Positions 1 to 6,927 of a stretch of DNA of 12,298 bases are shown one piece after another; the stretch's first letter is position 1; every line of letters begins with the position of its first letter. The position numbers and the translations under genes were made by a program. The notes under the pieces were generated by a model. It saw only the letters and a program-made list of their open reading frames with translations. It searched no databases and was not told the DNA's origin. This DNA is from Acidobacteriota bacterium (lineage in GTDB: Bacteria; Acidobacteriota; Terriglobia; Acidiferrales; UBA7541): positions 14,050 to 26,347 of the forward strand of contig PMOV01000158.1 in NCBI GenBank assembly GCA_003161195.1, in the 5' to 3' direction.

Positions 1-1650
1 GTAAGCCCCGACGGGAATCTGCTGGCGTACCTGACGGACAATACCGGCTTCCGGCAGTACACGCTGGCGGTGAAGGATTTGCGCAGCGGACAGGTGCTGG
101 CGGATCACGCCGAACGGGTGGATTCGTTCGCGTGGGCGGCGGACAACAAGACGCTGTTTTATACGATGGAAGATGAGGTGTCCAAGCGCTCGTACCGCAT
201 GTATCGGCACGCGGTGGGGACCGCCGGAACGGACGGGCTGGTATATGAAGAGCCGGATGAACGATTTGACGTATATGTGGACGCGACGCGGAGTAAGGCG
301 TTCTTGTTCATGATTGCCGCCAGCCACACCACCAGCGAAGTGCGGTACTTGCCGGCGGATCAGCCCATGGGCGCTTGGAAAATTATGGAGCCGCGCAAAC
401 AGGGAGTGGAATATTACGCGGACCATAACGGCGATTTCTTCTACATTCGCGCGAATGATACGGGGAGAAATTTCCGCTTGGTGAGGGCGCCGGTGGCGAA
501 GCCGGGCAGCGCAAACTGGGAAGAAGTGTTGCCACAACGTGCCGACGTGATGCTGGACGATCTGGATCTGTTCAAAAATTACTGTGTGCTCTCGGAACGG
601 GAAAAAGGATTGCCGCAGATTCGCGTGATGGATTTGGCCACCGGGAGCATGCGCGGGATTGGGTTCCCGGAACCGGCATATGCGGCGTTCGTACAGGTGA
701 ACCGGGAATTCGACACCAGCAAATTGCGCTATGGCTACCAGTCGTTCATTACGCCGCCGTCGATCTACGACTACGACATGGCGGTGGGTACATCGGTGCT
801 TTTGAAGCAGCGCGAAATTCCCGGAGGCTACGACCGCAATAAATATGAAGTGGAGGAGGTGTATGCGCCGGCAGTGGACGGCGTAAAAATTCCGGTGTCC
901 ATCGTGCATCTGCGGGGATTGAAGCTGGACGGGAAAGGTCCGCTGTATCTGACGGCGTACGGTTCGTATGGCGCTTCGTACGACATCGGATTCAACTCGA
1001 ATCTATTCAGCCTGGTGGATCGCGGGGTGGTGTGCGCGGTGGCGCATATCCGCGGCGGCGGCGAACTGGGGAAAGCGTGGCACGACGACGGACGGATGAT
1101 GCACAAGAAAAACACTTTCACAGATTTCATCGCGTCGGCGGAATACCTGGTGGCGCAAGGATACGGGTCGAAGGACCGGTTGGTGATTGAAGGCGCAAGC
1201 GCAGGCGGATTGTTGATGGGCGCAGTGCTGAACATGCGGCCGGACCTGTTTCACGCGGCGCTGGTGGGCGTGCCGTTCGTGGACGTGATGAACACCATGC
1301 TGGATGAAACTCTGCCACTAACGGTGGGGGAATTCGAGGAGTGGGGGAATCCCAAGGAGAAGGCGGCGTTTGATTATATGTTGAGCTATTCGCCGTATGA
1401 CAATGTGGTGGCCAAGGCGTATCCCAACATGCTGGTGCGCACTTCCTTTAACGATAGCCAGGTGATGTATTGGGAGCCGACGAAGTATGTGGCGAAAATG
1501 CGCGCGCTGCGCACGGATCATAACACATTGATTTTTAAGGTGAACCTGGATCCCGCGGGGCATGGCGGGGCAAGCGGGCGGTACGACCGGCTGAAGGATA
1601 CGGCGTTTAATTACGCGTATTTCCTCACGCAGATGGGCATCACAAACTGA
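1..1650 (+). CDS. ptrB: Oligopeptidase B (protease II), S9A family, 5' end missing
   Basis: Serine peptidase of the prolyl oligopeptidase family that cleaves short peptides after Arg/Lys in the cytoplasm. The frame is open from the first base of the window, whose first codons read VSPDGNLLAYLTDNTGF, a typical propeller-domain sequence, so the ATG at 70 is internal and the true start lies upstream. About 549 codons are present; the family is near 690 residues, so roughly 140 N-terminal residues are missing. The C-terminal alpha/beta-hydrolase domain is complete. It has the RGGGELGKAWHDDGR segment, nucleophile Ser in GASAGG (codon 1198-1200), catalytic Asp in NDSQVMYWEP (codon 1453-1455) and catalytic His in GHGGASGRYD (codon 1561-1563). 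The DETLPLTVGEFEEWGNP stretch is characteristic of oligopeptidase B rather than prolyl endopeptidase. No signal peptide can be judged because the N-terminus is off the window. Confidence 0.93.
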   Translation, partial: VSPDGNLLAYLTDNTGFRQYTLAVKDLRSGQVLADHAERVDSFAWAADNKTLFYTMEDEVSKRSYRMYRHAVGTAGTDGLVYEEPDERFDVYVDATRSKAFLFMIAASHTTSEVRYLPADQPMGAWKIMEPRKQGVEYYADHNGDFFYIRANDTGRNFRLVRAPVAKPGSANWEEVLPQRADVMLDDLDLFKNYCVLSEREKGLPQIRVMDLATGSMRGIGFPEPAYAAFVQVNREFDTSKLRYGYQSFITPPSIYDYDMAVGTSVLLKQREIPGGYDRNKYEVEEVYAPAVDGVKIPVSIVHLRGLKLDGKGPLYLTAYGSYGASYDIGFNSNLFSLVDRGVVCAVAHIRGGGELGKAWHDDGRMMHKKNTFTDFIASAEYLVAQGYGSKDRLVIEGASAGGLLMGAVLNMRPDLFHAALVGVPFVDVMNTMLDETLPLTVGEFEEWGNPKEKAAFDYMLSYSPYDNVVAKAYPNMLVRTSFNDSQVMYWEPTKYVAKMRALRTDHNTLIFKVNLDPAGHGGASGRYDRLKDTAFNYAYFLTQMGITN

Positions 1651-1703
1651 AATTGTAGTATGGGATGACGACAACCCGCTGATCGACGCCGCGCATCACT
1701 TTG

Positions 1704-1733
1704 TTTGCGGCGGCCAGCCGAACTCACTATGAT
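1704..1733 (+). promoter_or_regulatory. Possible promoter for the SYLF gene
   Basis: TTTGCG (1704-1709), an 18-nt spacer and TATGAT (1728-1733) lie in the 144-bp gap between the oligopeptidase stop and the SYLF start. The -10 is good and the -35 is weak. The position, about 60 bp before the start codon, is suitable. This is a visual match only; readthrough from the upstream gene is also possible, since no terminator is seen after 1650. Confidence 0.3.
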
Positions 1734-1794
1734 GGTTGGCCACCCCATGAGGGATGCAATACGGCCGATGGCCAATCTGAAGGAGAATCGATTT

Positions 1795-2499
1795 ATGAAG
1801 CGTGTGATTGCTGGATGTATGGCGTTCGCGATGTGTGCACTGCCCTTAGCGGCGGCAGACGAAGTAAAAGTGACGGACCGGCTGGAGAATTGCGGCACGG
1901 TGCTGAAGGAGATTCTGAACGTTCCGGACGATATTCCGCAAGATCTGCTGACCAAGGCGGAATGCGTGATCGTATATCCCTCAGTGCTGAAGGGAGCGTT
2001 TATCGTGGGCGGCAGCTACGGCCGCGGGGCGATGACGTGCCGCACGGGCGAGAATTTTACCGGGCCGTGGAGCGCGCCGTCCATGATGGCGCTGGAAGCC
2101 GGGAGCTTCGGGTTTCAGATTGGCGGGCAGGCTACGGATTTCGTGCTGCTGGTGATGAACGACCGCGGCGCGCACTCGATGCTGCACAGCAAGGTAAAGT
2201 TGGGCGCCGACGCGGCGGTGGCGGCGGGACCGAAGGGACGTAACGCGCAGGCGGCGACCGATGCGACGATGCGCGCGGAAATTCTTTCGTATTCGCGTTC
2301 GCGCGGCTTGTTCGCGGGCGTATCGCTGGAAGGCGCGAGCGTGCGCGCGGACGACGATGCCAACGCGGACCTTTACGGGAAGAAGCTTTCGGCGGAGGAC
2401 ATTATCTTCAAGGGAGTGGTGCCGACGCCGCCTTCCGGGCAACGGCTGGTGGCCACGCTGAACCGTCATGCGCGCAAGAATGAGTCAGCAGGGAAGTAG
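1795..2499 (+). CDS. Secreted SYLF-domain (Ysc84-type) lipid-binding protein
   Basis: A 234-residue exported protein. Residues 1-21 form a signal peptide (MKR basic start, hydrophobic core, ALPLAAADE cleavage region). The rest is one SYLF/Ysc84 domain: AECVIVYPSVLKGAFIVGGSYGRG (about 56-78, here given in part), a GPWSAPSMMAL segment (90-100), GSFGFQIGGQATDFVLLVMN (103-122) and a C-terminal GLFAGVSLEGASVRAD segment (171-186). SYLF domains in eukaryotes bind phosphoinositides and actin; bacterial exported members are poorly characterised, so an envelope or periplasmic lipid-binding role is inference. The start at 1795 is chosen because AAGGAG (1780-1785) lies 9 nt before it and it yields a clean signal peptide. 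An in-frame ATG/GTG-type start 30 codons earlier would bury the signal sequence. The gene stands alone between the oligopeptidase and a strong terminator. Confidence 0.88.
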   Translation: MKRVIAGCMAFAMCALPLAAADEVKVTDRLENCGTVLKEILNVPDDIPQDLLTKAECVIVYPSVLKGAFIVGGSYGRGAMTCRTGENFTGPWSAPSMMALEAGSFGFQIGGQATDFVLLVMNDRGAHSMLHSKVKLGADAAVAAGPKGRNAQAATDATMRAEILSYSRSRGLFAGVSLEGASVRADDDANADLYGKKLSAEDIIFKGVVPTPPSGQRLVATLNRHARKNESAGK

Positions 2500-2541
2500 T
2501 TCGCCGCGCTGATTTTTCAGTTCTGCGAGTAGTGACAGCAG

Positions 2542-2575
2542 AGGCTCCGGAGTGGATTCGGAGCCTTTTTATTTT
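2542..2575 (+). terminator. Rho-independent terminator after the SYLF gene
   Basis: Perfect 8-bp stem AGGCTCCG (2542-2549) / CGGAGCCT (2559-2566) with a 9-nt loop, followed directly by TTTTATTTT. The T tract lies on the plus-strand side, so it ends the SYLF transcript. Seen from the minus strand there is no T tract, so it is not an obvious terminator for the malate synthase gene that ends at 2601. Confidence 0.85.
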
Positions 2576-2600
2576 GGGTCGCGGCATTGCGGCGGTGTTT

Positions 2601-4193
2601 TTACGACGGGTTAAACTCTCCCCGCAAGATCATGTTTTCGCTCAGCTCACGCGCATGGCGCAGCGTCTGCGGCGTGCCGGCGTCTTTGCCGGTGGGCTCG
2701 TCGATCAATCTTTGCAGCTCTTCGTCGAATAGCGCGGTGATGAGTTCCCGCGAATGCGCGATGGGCTGGCCTTGATCGTCGAGGATGGGGATTTGCGCGG
2801 AGTGCTGCATGCGCTGCGCGATCATCAGGCGGTAGATGCGATCGGTCGCGAGATCCTCCATGTAGCCGTCGAGCAAGCTCGCGCCGCGGCCGTTCAGCAC
2901 GCCGTTGCGATAGCGAAGCACGGTGCGCACCGCGGCGCGCGTGCCAGCGAGCGTGCACTTGCCAACGTTCGCGGGCGCGGGGCGCAGATCCGGGTGCACT
3001 TCGGGATTCGCGGGGCGCGCGGCGAGTTGATTCGGAGCGGGGAATTGCCGCACGGCGATTTCGTTCTGGTCGGGATGGCCGGTCCAGGCGCCGTCCATCA
3101 GCGAGTTGGCTTCGTTTTTTTTATCTTTCTCGAGCGCAGCCAATGCGCGCGCATTCAGTTCGGCGTCTTCGCGGCTGGGATAGAGCGCGGTCATGCCGCC
3201 GATGGCCAGCAAGCCGTGTCTATGGCAAATCTCGGGCATGAGATTGCGCAGATTCTGGAAGAACGGCACATCGTGGGGGATGGTGTTGCGGTCTGGCAGC
3301 ACCCATTTCGGATTTTCAAGGTTGAAGTGGATGAGGCTGGCCATGTAATCCCAGCGGCCGAGATTCAGGCCAAGGAGGTGGTCGCGCAGATTCCACGCGA
3401 ACTCTTCCATTTGATAGGCCAGCGGATGCGATTCGACCAGCGCCATGCATCGGATGGCGTTGGCGGGCAGGCCCTTGGCCGCGGCGACCATCTGCAAGAG
3501 GTCGCGCCACCACAGCGCTTCATCGGCGGATTCGGATTTAGGGATGTAGAAGCACAGCGGATGTCTCAGCGACGCGAAATCCACCTGGTGGGTGATCATC
3601 GCAACGTCGAAAAGCGAGGCGGGAATCGGTTGGCCCGGCAAAATGCCCGCCTGATGCAGGTGTAAGCCGCGCGGGCGGGTAAAAATCGTGACGCTGCTGG
3701 ACTTGATTCCCACCGTAGCGTTGCGCTTTTTGTCTTGATAGCTGAGCGTGCCAGCCAGCGCGGGCAGGATATTTTTGATGCCGGTCCGCAGATGCTCCCA
3801 GGAATTGGCGATGGAATCTTCGAGGTCCAACATTACGCCCGGTGCGCCGGAGTTAAGCATTTTTACCACAAGCTCAGCGTCATCCGCGGGGCCAGTCATT
3901 TGGTTGCGCTGATCGGCGGCCCAGGAAGGCAGTTCGATACGCCATGGCTGCACGGTCGCTACGCTAGGCGGAAGATAGTCCGGGAGTTTGCCGGCGTGGG
4001 CCGCGCGCAGTGCGTAACTGCGTCGGGCCAGCAGGGCACGCTGGCGCGGGGTGAGCGCGGCGTGCAGGCTGGAGAGAAATTCCAGGAAGCCGGGCGGCAA
4101 CTCCTTGGCGGCCTCGAACCCGGCAGGCGGGGTATTTACCGGTATGAGCGGCGCAGGACTTTGCGGCGCGGGCGTTGCGGGAGTGCTGGCCAT
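2601..4193 (-). CDS. aceB: Malate synthase (AceB-like), divergent
   Basis: Condenses glyoxylate and acetyl-CoA to malate, the second step of the glyoxylate shunt. Family blocks in order: MLDLEDS, RPRGLHLHQ, FYIPKS, ESHPLAYQMEE, LRDHLLGLNLGRWDY, VLPDR, AIGGMTALYPS, LMDGAWTGHPDQ and LDGYMEDLATDRI. The Mg-ligand Glu (ESHPL block) and Asp (GRWDY) and the catalytic-base Asp (MDGAW) are kept. It departs from E. coli AceB, as I recall it, at ESHPL for ETLPA and at the segment after MEDLATDRI, which lacks the usual WxW. With the ATG at 4193 it has 530 residues, close to the roughly 533 of E. coli AceB, and LTPRQRALLARR falls near residue 48. An in-frame ATG at 4274 would add 27 residues, but it has no ribosome site and abuts a TACCCT promoter-like -10. 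The start is therefore my judgement. No isocitrate lyase gene is in the window. Confidence 0.85.
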   Translation of the reverse strand: MASTPATPAPQSPAPLIPVNTPPAGFEAAKELPPGFLEFLSSLHAALTPRQRALLARRSYALRAAHAGKLPDYLPPSVATVQPWRIELPSWAADQRNQMTGPADDAELVVKMLNSGAPGVMLDLEDSIANSWEHLRTGIKNILPALAGTLSYQDKKRNATVGIKSSSVTIFTRPRGLHLHQAGILPGQPIPASLFDVAMITHQVDFASLRHPLCFYIPKSESADEALWWRDLLQMVAAAKGLPANAIRCMALVESHPLAYQMEEFAWNLRDHLLGLNLGRWDYMASLIHFNLENPKWVLPDRNTIPHDVPFFQNLRNLMPEICHRHGLLAIGGMTALYPSREDAELNARALAALEKDKKNEANSLMDGAWTGHPDQNEIAVRQFPAPNQLAARPANPEVHPDLRPAPANVGKCTLAGTRAAVRTVLRYRNGVLNGRGASLLDGYMEDLATDRIYRLMIAQRMQHSAQIPILDDQGQPIAHSRELITALFDEELQRLIDEPTGKDAGTPQTLRHARELSENMILRGEFNPS

Positions 4194-4274
4194 GGCTTTC
4201 TTACCGTCCTGTTCCGTTGTGAGCTGCGCACAGAGCTGAGATGGTAGCGATGCTGCGGGCAATTCGATGGCCAT

Positions 4275-4305
4275 AGGGTAGCAAACGAGCGGCGCTTAAA
4301 TGCAA
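4275..4305 (-). promoter_or_regulatory. Possible malate synthase promoter
   Basis: On the minus strand TTGCAT (4305-4300), a 19-nt spacer and TACCCT (4280-4275), preceded by TTTGC so that it reads as an extended -10 (TGC-TACCCT). If it is used, transcription would begin near 4268, inside the longest reading frame, which favours the downstream ATG at 4193. The 19-nt spacer is longer than ideal. Confidence 0.35.
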
Positions 4306-4411
4306 CATTTGCTATGGACCGCATCGTGGAGGCGCTGAAAGATACGGCGCGCCGAATTTCGCGGCAGACCATTAAGGCCGGCCTCTTGGGAAGTTAGCAT
4401 ACGCTGGCGTG

Positions 4412-4984
4412 TTACTTGGATGCGCCCGTCACCACTAGATTGTTCTTCACGGAAAAAACATTGGGCACGCCGTTAGCGCGCAGTCCTGCAAGGTTCTTGT
4501 CCGCTTCGTTGTCCACTGTCCCCTCCAGCGTTACGTTGCCATTGTTCACGATGATGTGGATGGAAGCGAGGGAGGAGTACGCATAGCGGGAAAGCGTCGG
4601 GTCGCCGTAAATGGCGCGGTACAACGCCGTACGCGATTGATCGTCCATGGCTGAAAGGGGCAGCACTTGAACCTTGTTCACCACGGAGCCCACGCCCTCC
4701 ACGGACTTCACCGCGGACTCCGCGTCGGACTTGAGTGTGGGCCGTACTACGCTGCCCTCGAGAGTCACGGTGTCTCCGTCCACGCGATACGAGAGGATGT
4801 CGAACACTGAGTAGTAGGGCAGCAGGAGCAGCTGATGGCGCACCTCTTTCACCAGCGTCTGATGGGAGGCTGGCTCGTTTGATTGGTTCTTATTGTTCTG
4901 CCGGGCGCCGCGAACCGGCACGCCATTGACGAACAACGCCAGGAATACCCCGGATACGAGAGTGGCCCGAAACACGATACGCAT
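4412..4984 (-). CDS. Exported protein with two BON domains
   Basis: A 190-residue protein with a signal peptide (residues 1 to about 27: MRIVFR start, hydrophobic LVSGVFLALFV, cleavage near VRGA-RQ). A short Asn/Gln-rich linker is followed by two BON repeats: about 43-109 (YRVDGDTVTLEGSVVRPTLK ... GVGSVVNKVQVLPL) and about 116-186 (IHIIVNNGNVTLEGTVDNEA ... VPNVFSVKNNLVVTG). BON domains occur in OsmY, haemolysin-type and secretin proteins and are thought to bind membranes or phospholipids. A periplasmic envelope-maintenance role is likely but not shown here. The start is well supported by GGAGG (plus-strand positions 4989-4993), 4 nt before ATG. The next gene in the same direction (malate synthase) is 218 bp away from its chosen start and has its own promoter-like sequence, so a shared operon is doubtful. 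Confidence 0.87.
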   Translation of the reverse strand: MRIVFRATLVSGVFLALFVNGVPVRGARQNNKNQSNEPASHQTLVKEVRHQLLLLPYYSVFDILSYRVDGDTVTLEGSVVRPTLKSDAESAVKSVEGVGSVVNKVQVLPLSAMDDQSRTALYRAIYGDPTLSRYAYSSLASIHIIVNNGNVTLEGTVDNEADKNLAGLRANGVPNVFSVKNNLVVTGASK

Positions 4985-5174
4985 AAAGCCTCCAAAACGT
5001 TAGTGAGCAGGGCAGGGCCCACCCATCCGATTCTCCAACACCCCGCAACGGGTGCAGTGAAGGCGGCCGCGAACTTCCCAGCATACTCCCGGCTACGAAT
5101 TGGCGCGGCGAATGCTAGCATAACGACGTCGGCCTTGCGGCCGCCAAGCGCTCGGGGAGCACGAAGTCACACAC

Positions 5175-5906
5175 ATGCTATTGATCGCACATCGCGGAGC
5201 CTCCGGCCACGCGCCGGAAAATACCCTGGCAGCCTTTCGCAAGGCGGTGGCCCTGGGCGCGTCCTTCATCGAGACGGACCTGCAACTCACGCGCGATTCC
5301 CGCCTGGTGGCCATGCACGATGCCACCGTGAATCGCACCACCAATGGCCAGGGCGCAGTCCACGATTTAACCCTCGCCGATCTGCGCAAACTCGACGCCG
5401 GTTCCTGGTTCGGCAGCGAATTCGCAGGCGAACGCATCCCCGTGCTCGAAGAGATTCTGGAGTTTGCCAAGAAGAACGACGCGGTGTTTTATCTCGAGCT
5501 GAAAGCCGGCGGCTCCTGGGGCGGGGAACACGCGCTGGTTGGGGCCTTGCGCGAATCCGGAGAAATTGCCCGCACGGTGGTCATTTCGTTTGACGCCGGT
5601 ATCCTCGCTGCCGCGCGGCAGATCGAGCCGACGCTGATGACCGGGCTGTTATACGAGGGGCAAATTGCAGATCCGCTCGACAAAGCCGTGGAGATCGGTG
5701 CCCGTCAGTTAGCGGTACGCGGCGACCTGGTCACCCCGTGGTTGCTCGGTGAGGCGCGCCGCCGCGATCTGCAAGTGGTTTGCTGGACCGTCAATCAGCC
5801 CGCGCACATGCGCCTGCTGATCGCCGCGGGGGTTGACGGCATCATGAGCGACTATCCGGATCGCCTGGTGGCCGCGAGTCGCAAGGCGGACGCCAAGGCG
5901 CCATAG
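5175..5906 (+). CDS. Glycerophosphodiester phosphodiesterase (cytoplasmic, UgpQ-like)
   Basis: Hydrolyses glycerophosphodiesters from phospholipid headgroup turnover to sn-glycerol 3-phosphate plus an alcohol. The 243-residue length is that of the short cytosolic UgpQ type, and there is no signal peptide. Active-site blocks: AHRGASGHAPENT (catalytic His6-Arg7, metal-binding Glu15), IETDLQLTRD (metal ligands Glu33 and Asp35), MHDATVNRTTNG (catalytic His48), YLELKAG (Glu108) and a C-terminal CWTVNQPAHMRLLIAAGVDGIMSDYPD strand typical of the family. The start has no strong ribosome site (GGGAG lies about 16 nt upstream), but the HRGA motif sits at the usual place right after the N-terminus, so ATG 5175 is reasonable. 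It converges on ksgA with 58 bp between the stops. Confidence 0.92.
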   Translation: MLLIAHRGASGHAPENTLAAFRKAVALGASFIETDLQLTRDSRLVAMHDATVNRTTNGQGAVHDLTLADLRKLDAGSWFGSEFAGERIPVLEEILEFAKKNDAVFYLELKAGGSWGGEHALVGALRESGEIARTVVISFDAGILAAARQIEPTLMTGLLYEGQIADPLDKAVEIGARQLAVRGDLVTPWLLGEARRRDLQVVCWTVNQPAHMRLLIAAGVDGIMSDYPDRLVAASRKADAKAP

Positions 5907-5964
5907 CCTGCGCGGCCGCGAGGTTGCAAACTTGTGGCGTGCCTTTGCGAACCAACGCTCGCGT

Positions 5965-6777
5965 TCACGCCAATGCCGCGTGCAGCGCCGCAAATTGTGC
6001 CACGCTCAGTTGTTCCGCCCGTGCGTCCGACCGCAATTGCAACGCCTCGAGGGCCGCGCGCACCGCCGCGGGCTCCGCCGCGGCGCGCAAATTGTTCACC
6101 AGCGTTTTGCGCTTTTTGCCAAAACACAGTTTCACGAAGTCGAAGAAACGCTCCTCGCTGGCCAGCGCGAGCTTTGCGCGCGCGCCGGGGAAGCGCAGCG
6201 TCACTAGCGCCGAATCCACCTCCGGCGGCGGCGTGAACGCCTCGCGCGGAATGTCCAGGGCAATCTCCGGCCGCGCGAAATACTGCGTCACCACGGAAAG
6301 ATACCCGTAATCGCTGGACCCCGGCGCGGCAGCCAACCGCAAAGCCACTTCCTTCTGAATCACGATGTGCAGTTCCTCGATGCGATCCGCGATGGCAAAC
6401 AACCGCTGCAGAATCGGCGAGGTAATGTAGTAAGGAAGATTGCCGTAAACATGCAGCCGTCGGCCAGGCGCAATCTCCGCCAAGTCGAGCTCCAGAATGT
6501 CCCCCGCTACCACCGTCAAGTTGGGGTACTGCTTGGCCAGTCGCCGCAATCCGGCTTGCAGTGGCGGGTCGATCTCAATCGCGAATACTGCCGCGCCGCT
6601 GCCCGCGAGATGTTCGGTCATCTCCCCGTGCCCCGCGCCAATCTCCACCCAACACTCGTCATCGCCCAGCACCCGCATCCCGCCCATGGCGTGGCGCGAC
6701 GCTCCGATGGCGCGCGCAATCTGTTCGCGACACTCGAGGTCCGAGAGAAAATGTTGTCCGAGCCGTTGGCGGGCCAT
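5965..6777 (-). CDS. ksgA: 16S rRNA (adenine(1518)-N6/adenine(1519)-N6)-dimethyltransferase
   Basis: Uses SAM to dimethylate two adjacent adenines in the helix 45 loop of 16S rRNA during 30S assembly. With the ATG at 6777 it has 270 residues, the normal size. Motifs: RLGQHFL (5-11), SAM-binding EIGAGHGEMT (45-54; the usual form is EIGPGxGxLT, so His-Gly-Glu-Met is slightly atypical), AIEID (66-70), VAGDILELDL, the NLPYYITSPIL catalytic block (Asn113), FTPPPEVDSALV and the C-terminal KTLVNNLR. A TTG 12 bases upstream would add four residues, but it falls inside an excellent extended -10 element (TGC-TAGAAT). No ribosome site precedes ATG 6777, so translation from a very short leader is likely. 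Divergent from glgA. Confidence 0.93.
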   Translation of the reverse strand: MARQRLGQHFLSDLECREQIARAIGASRHAMGGMRVLGDDECWVEIGAGHGEMTEHLAGSGAAVFAIEIDPPLQAGLRRLAKQYPNLTVVAGDILELDLAEIAPGRRLHVYGNLPYYITSPILQRLFAIADRIEELHIVIQKEVALRLAAAPGSSDYGYLSVVTQYFARPEIALDIPREAFTPPPEVDSALVTLRFPGARAKLALASEERFFDFVKLCFGKKRKTLVNNLRAAAEPAAVRAALEALQLRSDARAEQLSVAQFAALHAALA

Positions 6778-6788
6778 GCGTAAGAGCA

Positions 6789-6797
6789 ATTCTAGCA
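6789..6797 (-). promoter_or_regulatory. Extended -10 promoter element of ksgA
   Basis: The minus strand reads TGC-TAGAAT: TAGAAT at 6794-6789 matches the -10 consensus at 5 of 6 and carries the TGn extension. At the -35 position there is only CAAAGA, 17 nt upstream, but extended -10 promoters tolerate a poor -35. The predicted start of transcription is near 6782, about 5 nt before the chosen ATG (6777). Confidence 0.45.
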
Positions 6798-6845
6798 GGC
6801 TGCAGCCCCGCTCTTTGCGAATGCGTCGGAGGGAACGCGCACCTG

Positions 6846-6886
6846 CGAACGGCCGCCTTGACGGTTTCGCGGCCGTTCGTTAGCGT
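6846..6886 (+). promoter_or_regulatory. Inverted repeat with embedded -35, likely glgA control region
   Basis: Perfect 11-bp inverted repeat CGAACGGCCGC (6846-6856) / GCGGCCGTTCG (6869-6879) with a 12-nt centre. The centre contains TTGACG (6858-6863), which has TAGCGT (6881-6886) 17 nt downstream, so the palindrome would cover the -35 and spacer of a glgA promoter. No T run follows, so a terminator is unlikely. It could be a regulator's operator or an RNA hairpin from either direction. Confidence 0.5.
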
Positions 6887-6927
6887 ACTGGCTGGCCATC
6901 AAACGCCCGAAGGATGCACGCGACATA

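Noticed and set aside
1705..1794. Longer start for the SYLF protein (30 extra residues)
   Set aside because: The extension would place the signal peptide internally and lacks a ribosome site, while AAGGAG is correctly spaced before ATG 1795.
2542..2566. The 8-bp terminator hairpin as a shared terminator for malate synthase
   Set aside because: In the minus-strand direction the stem is followed by CTGCTGTC rather than a T run, so only the plus-strand SYLF transcript is clearly served.
2754..3665. 303-codon open frame on the plus strand, antisense to malate synthase
   Set aside because: It is a composition shadow in GC-rich DNA. The minus-strand frame carries all malate synthase motifs, and the antisense translation has no recognisable family blocks.
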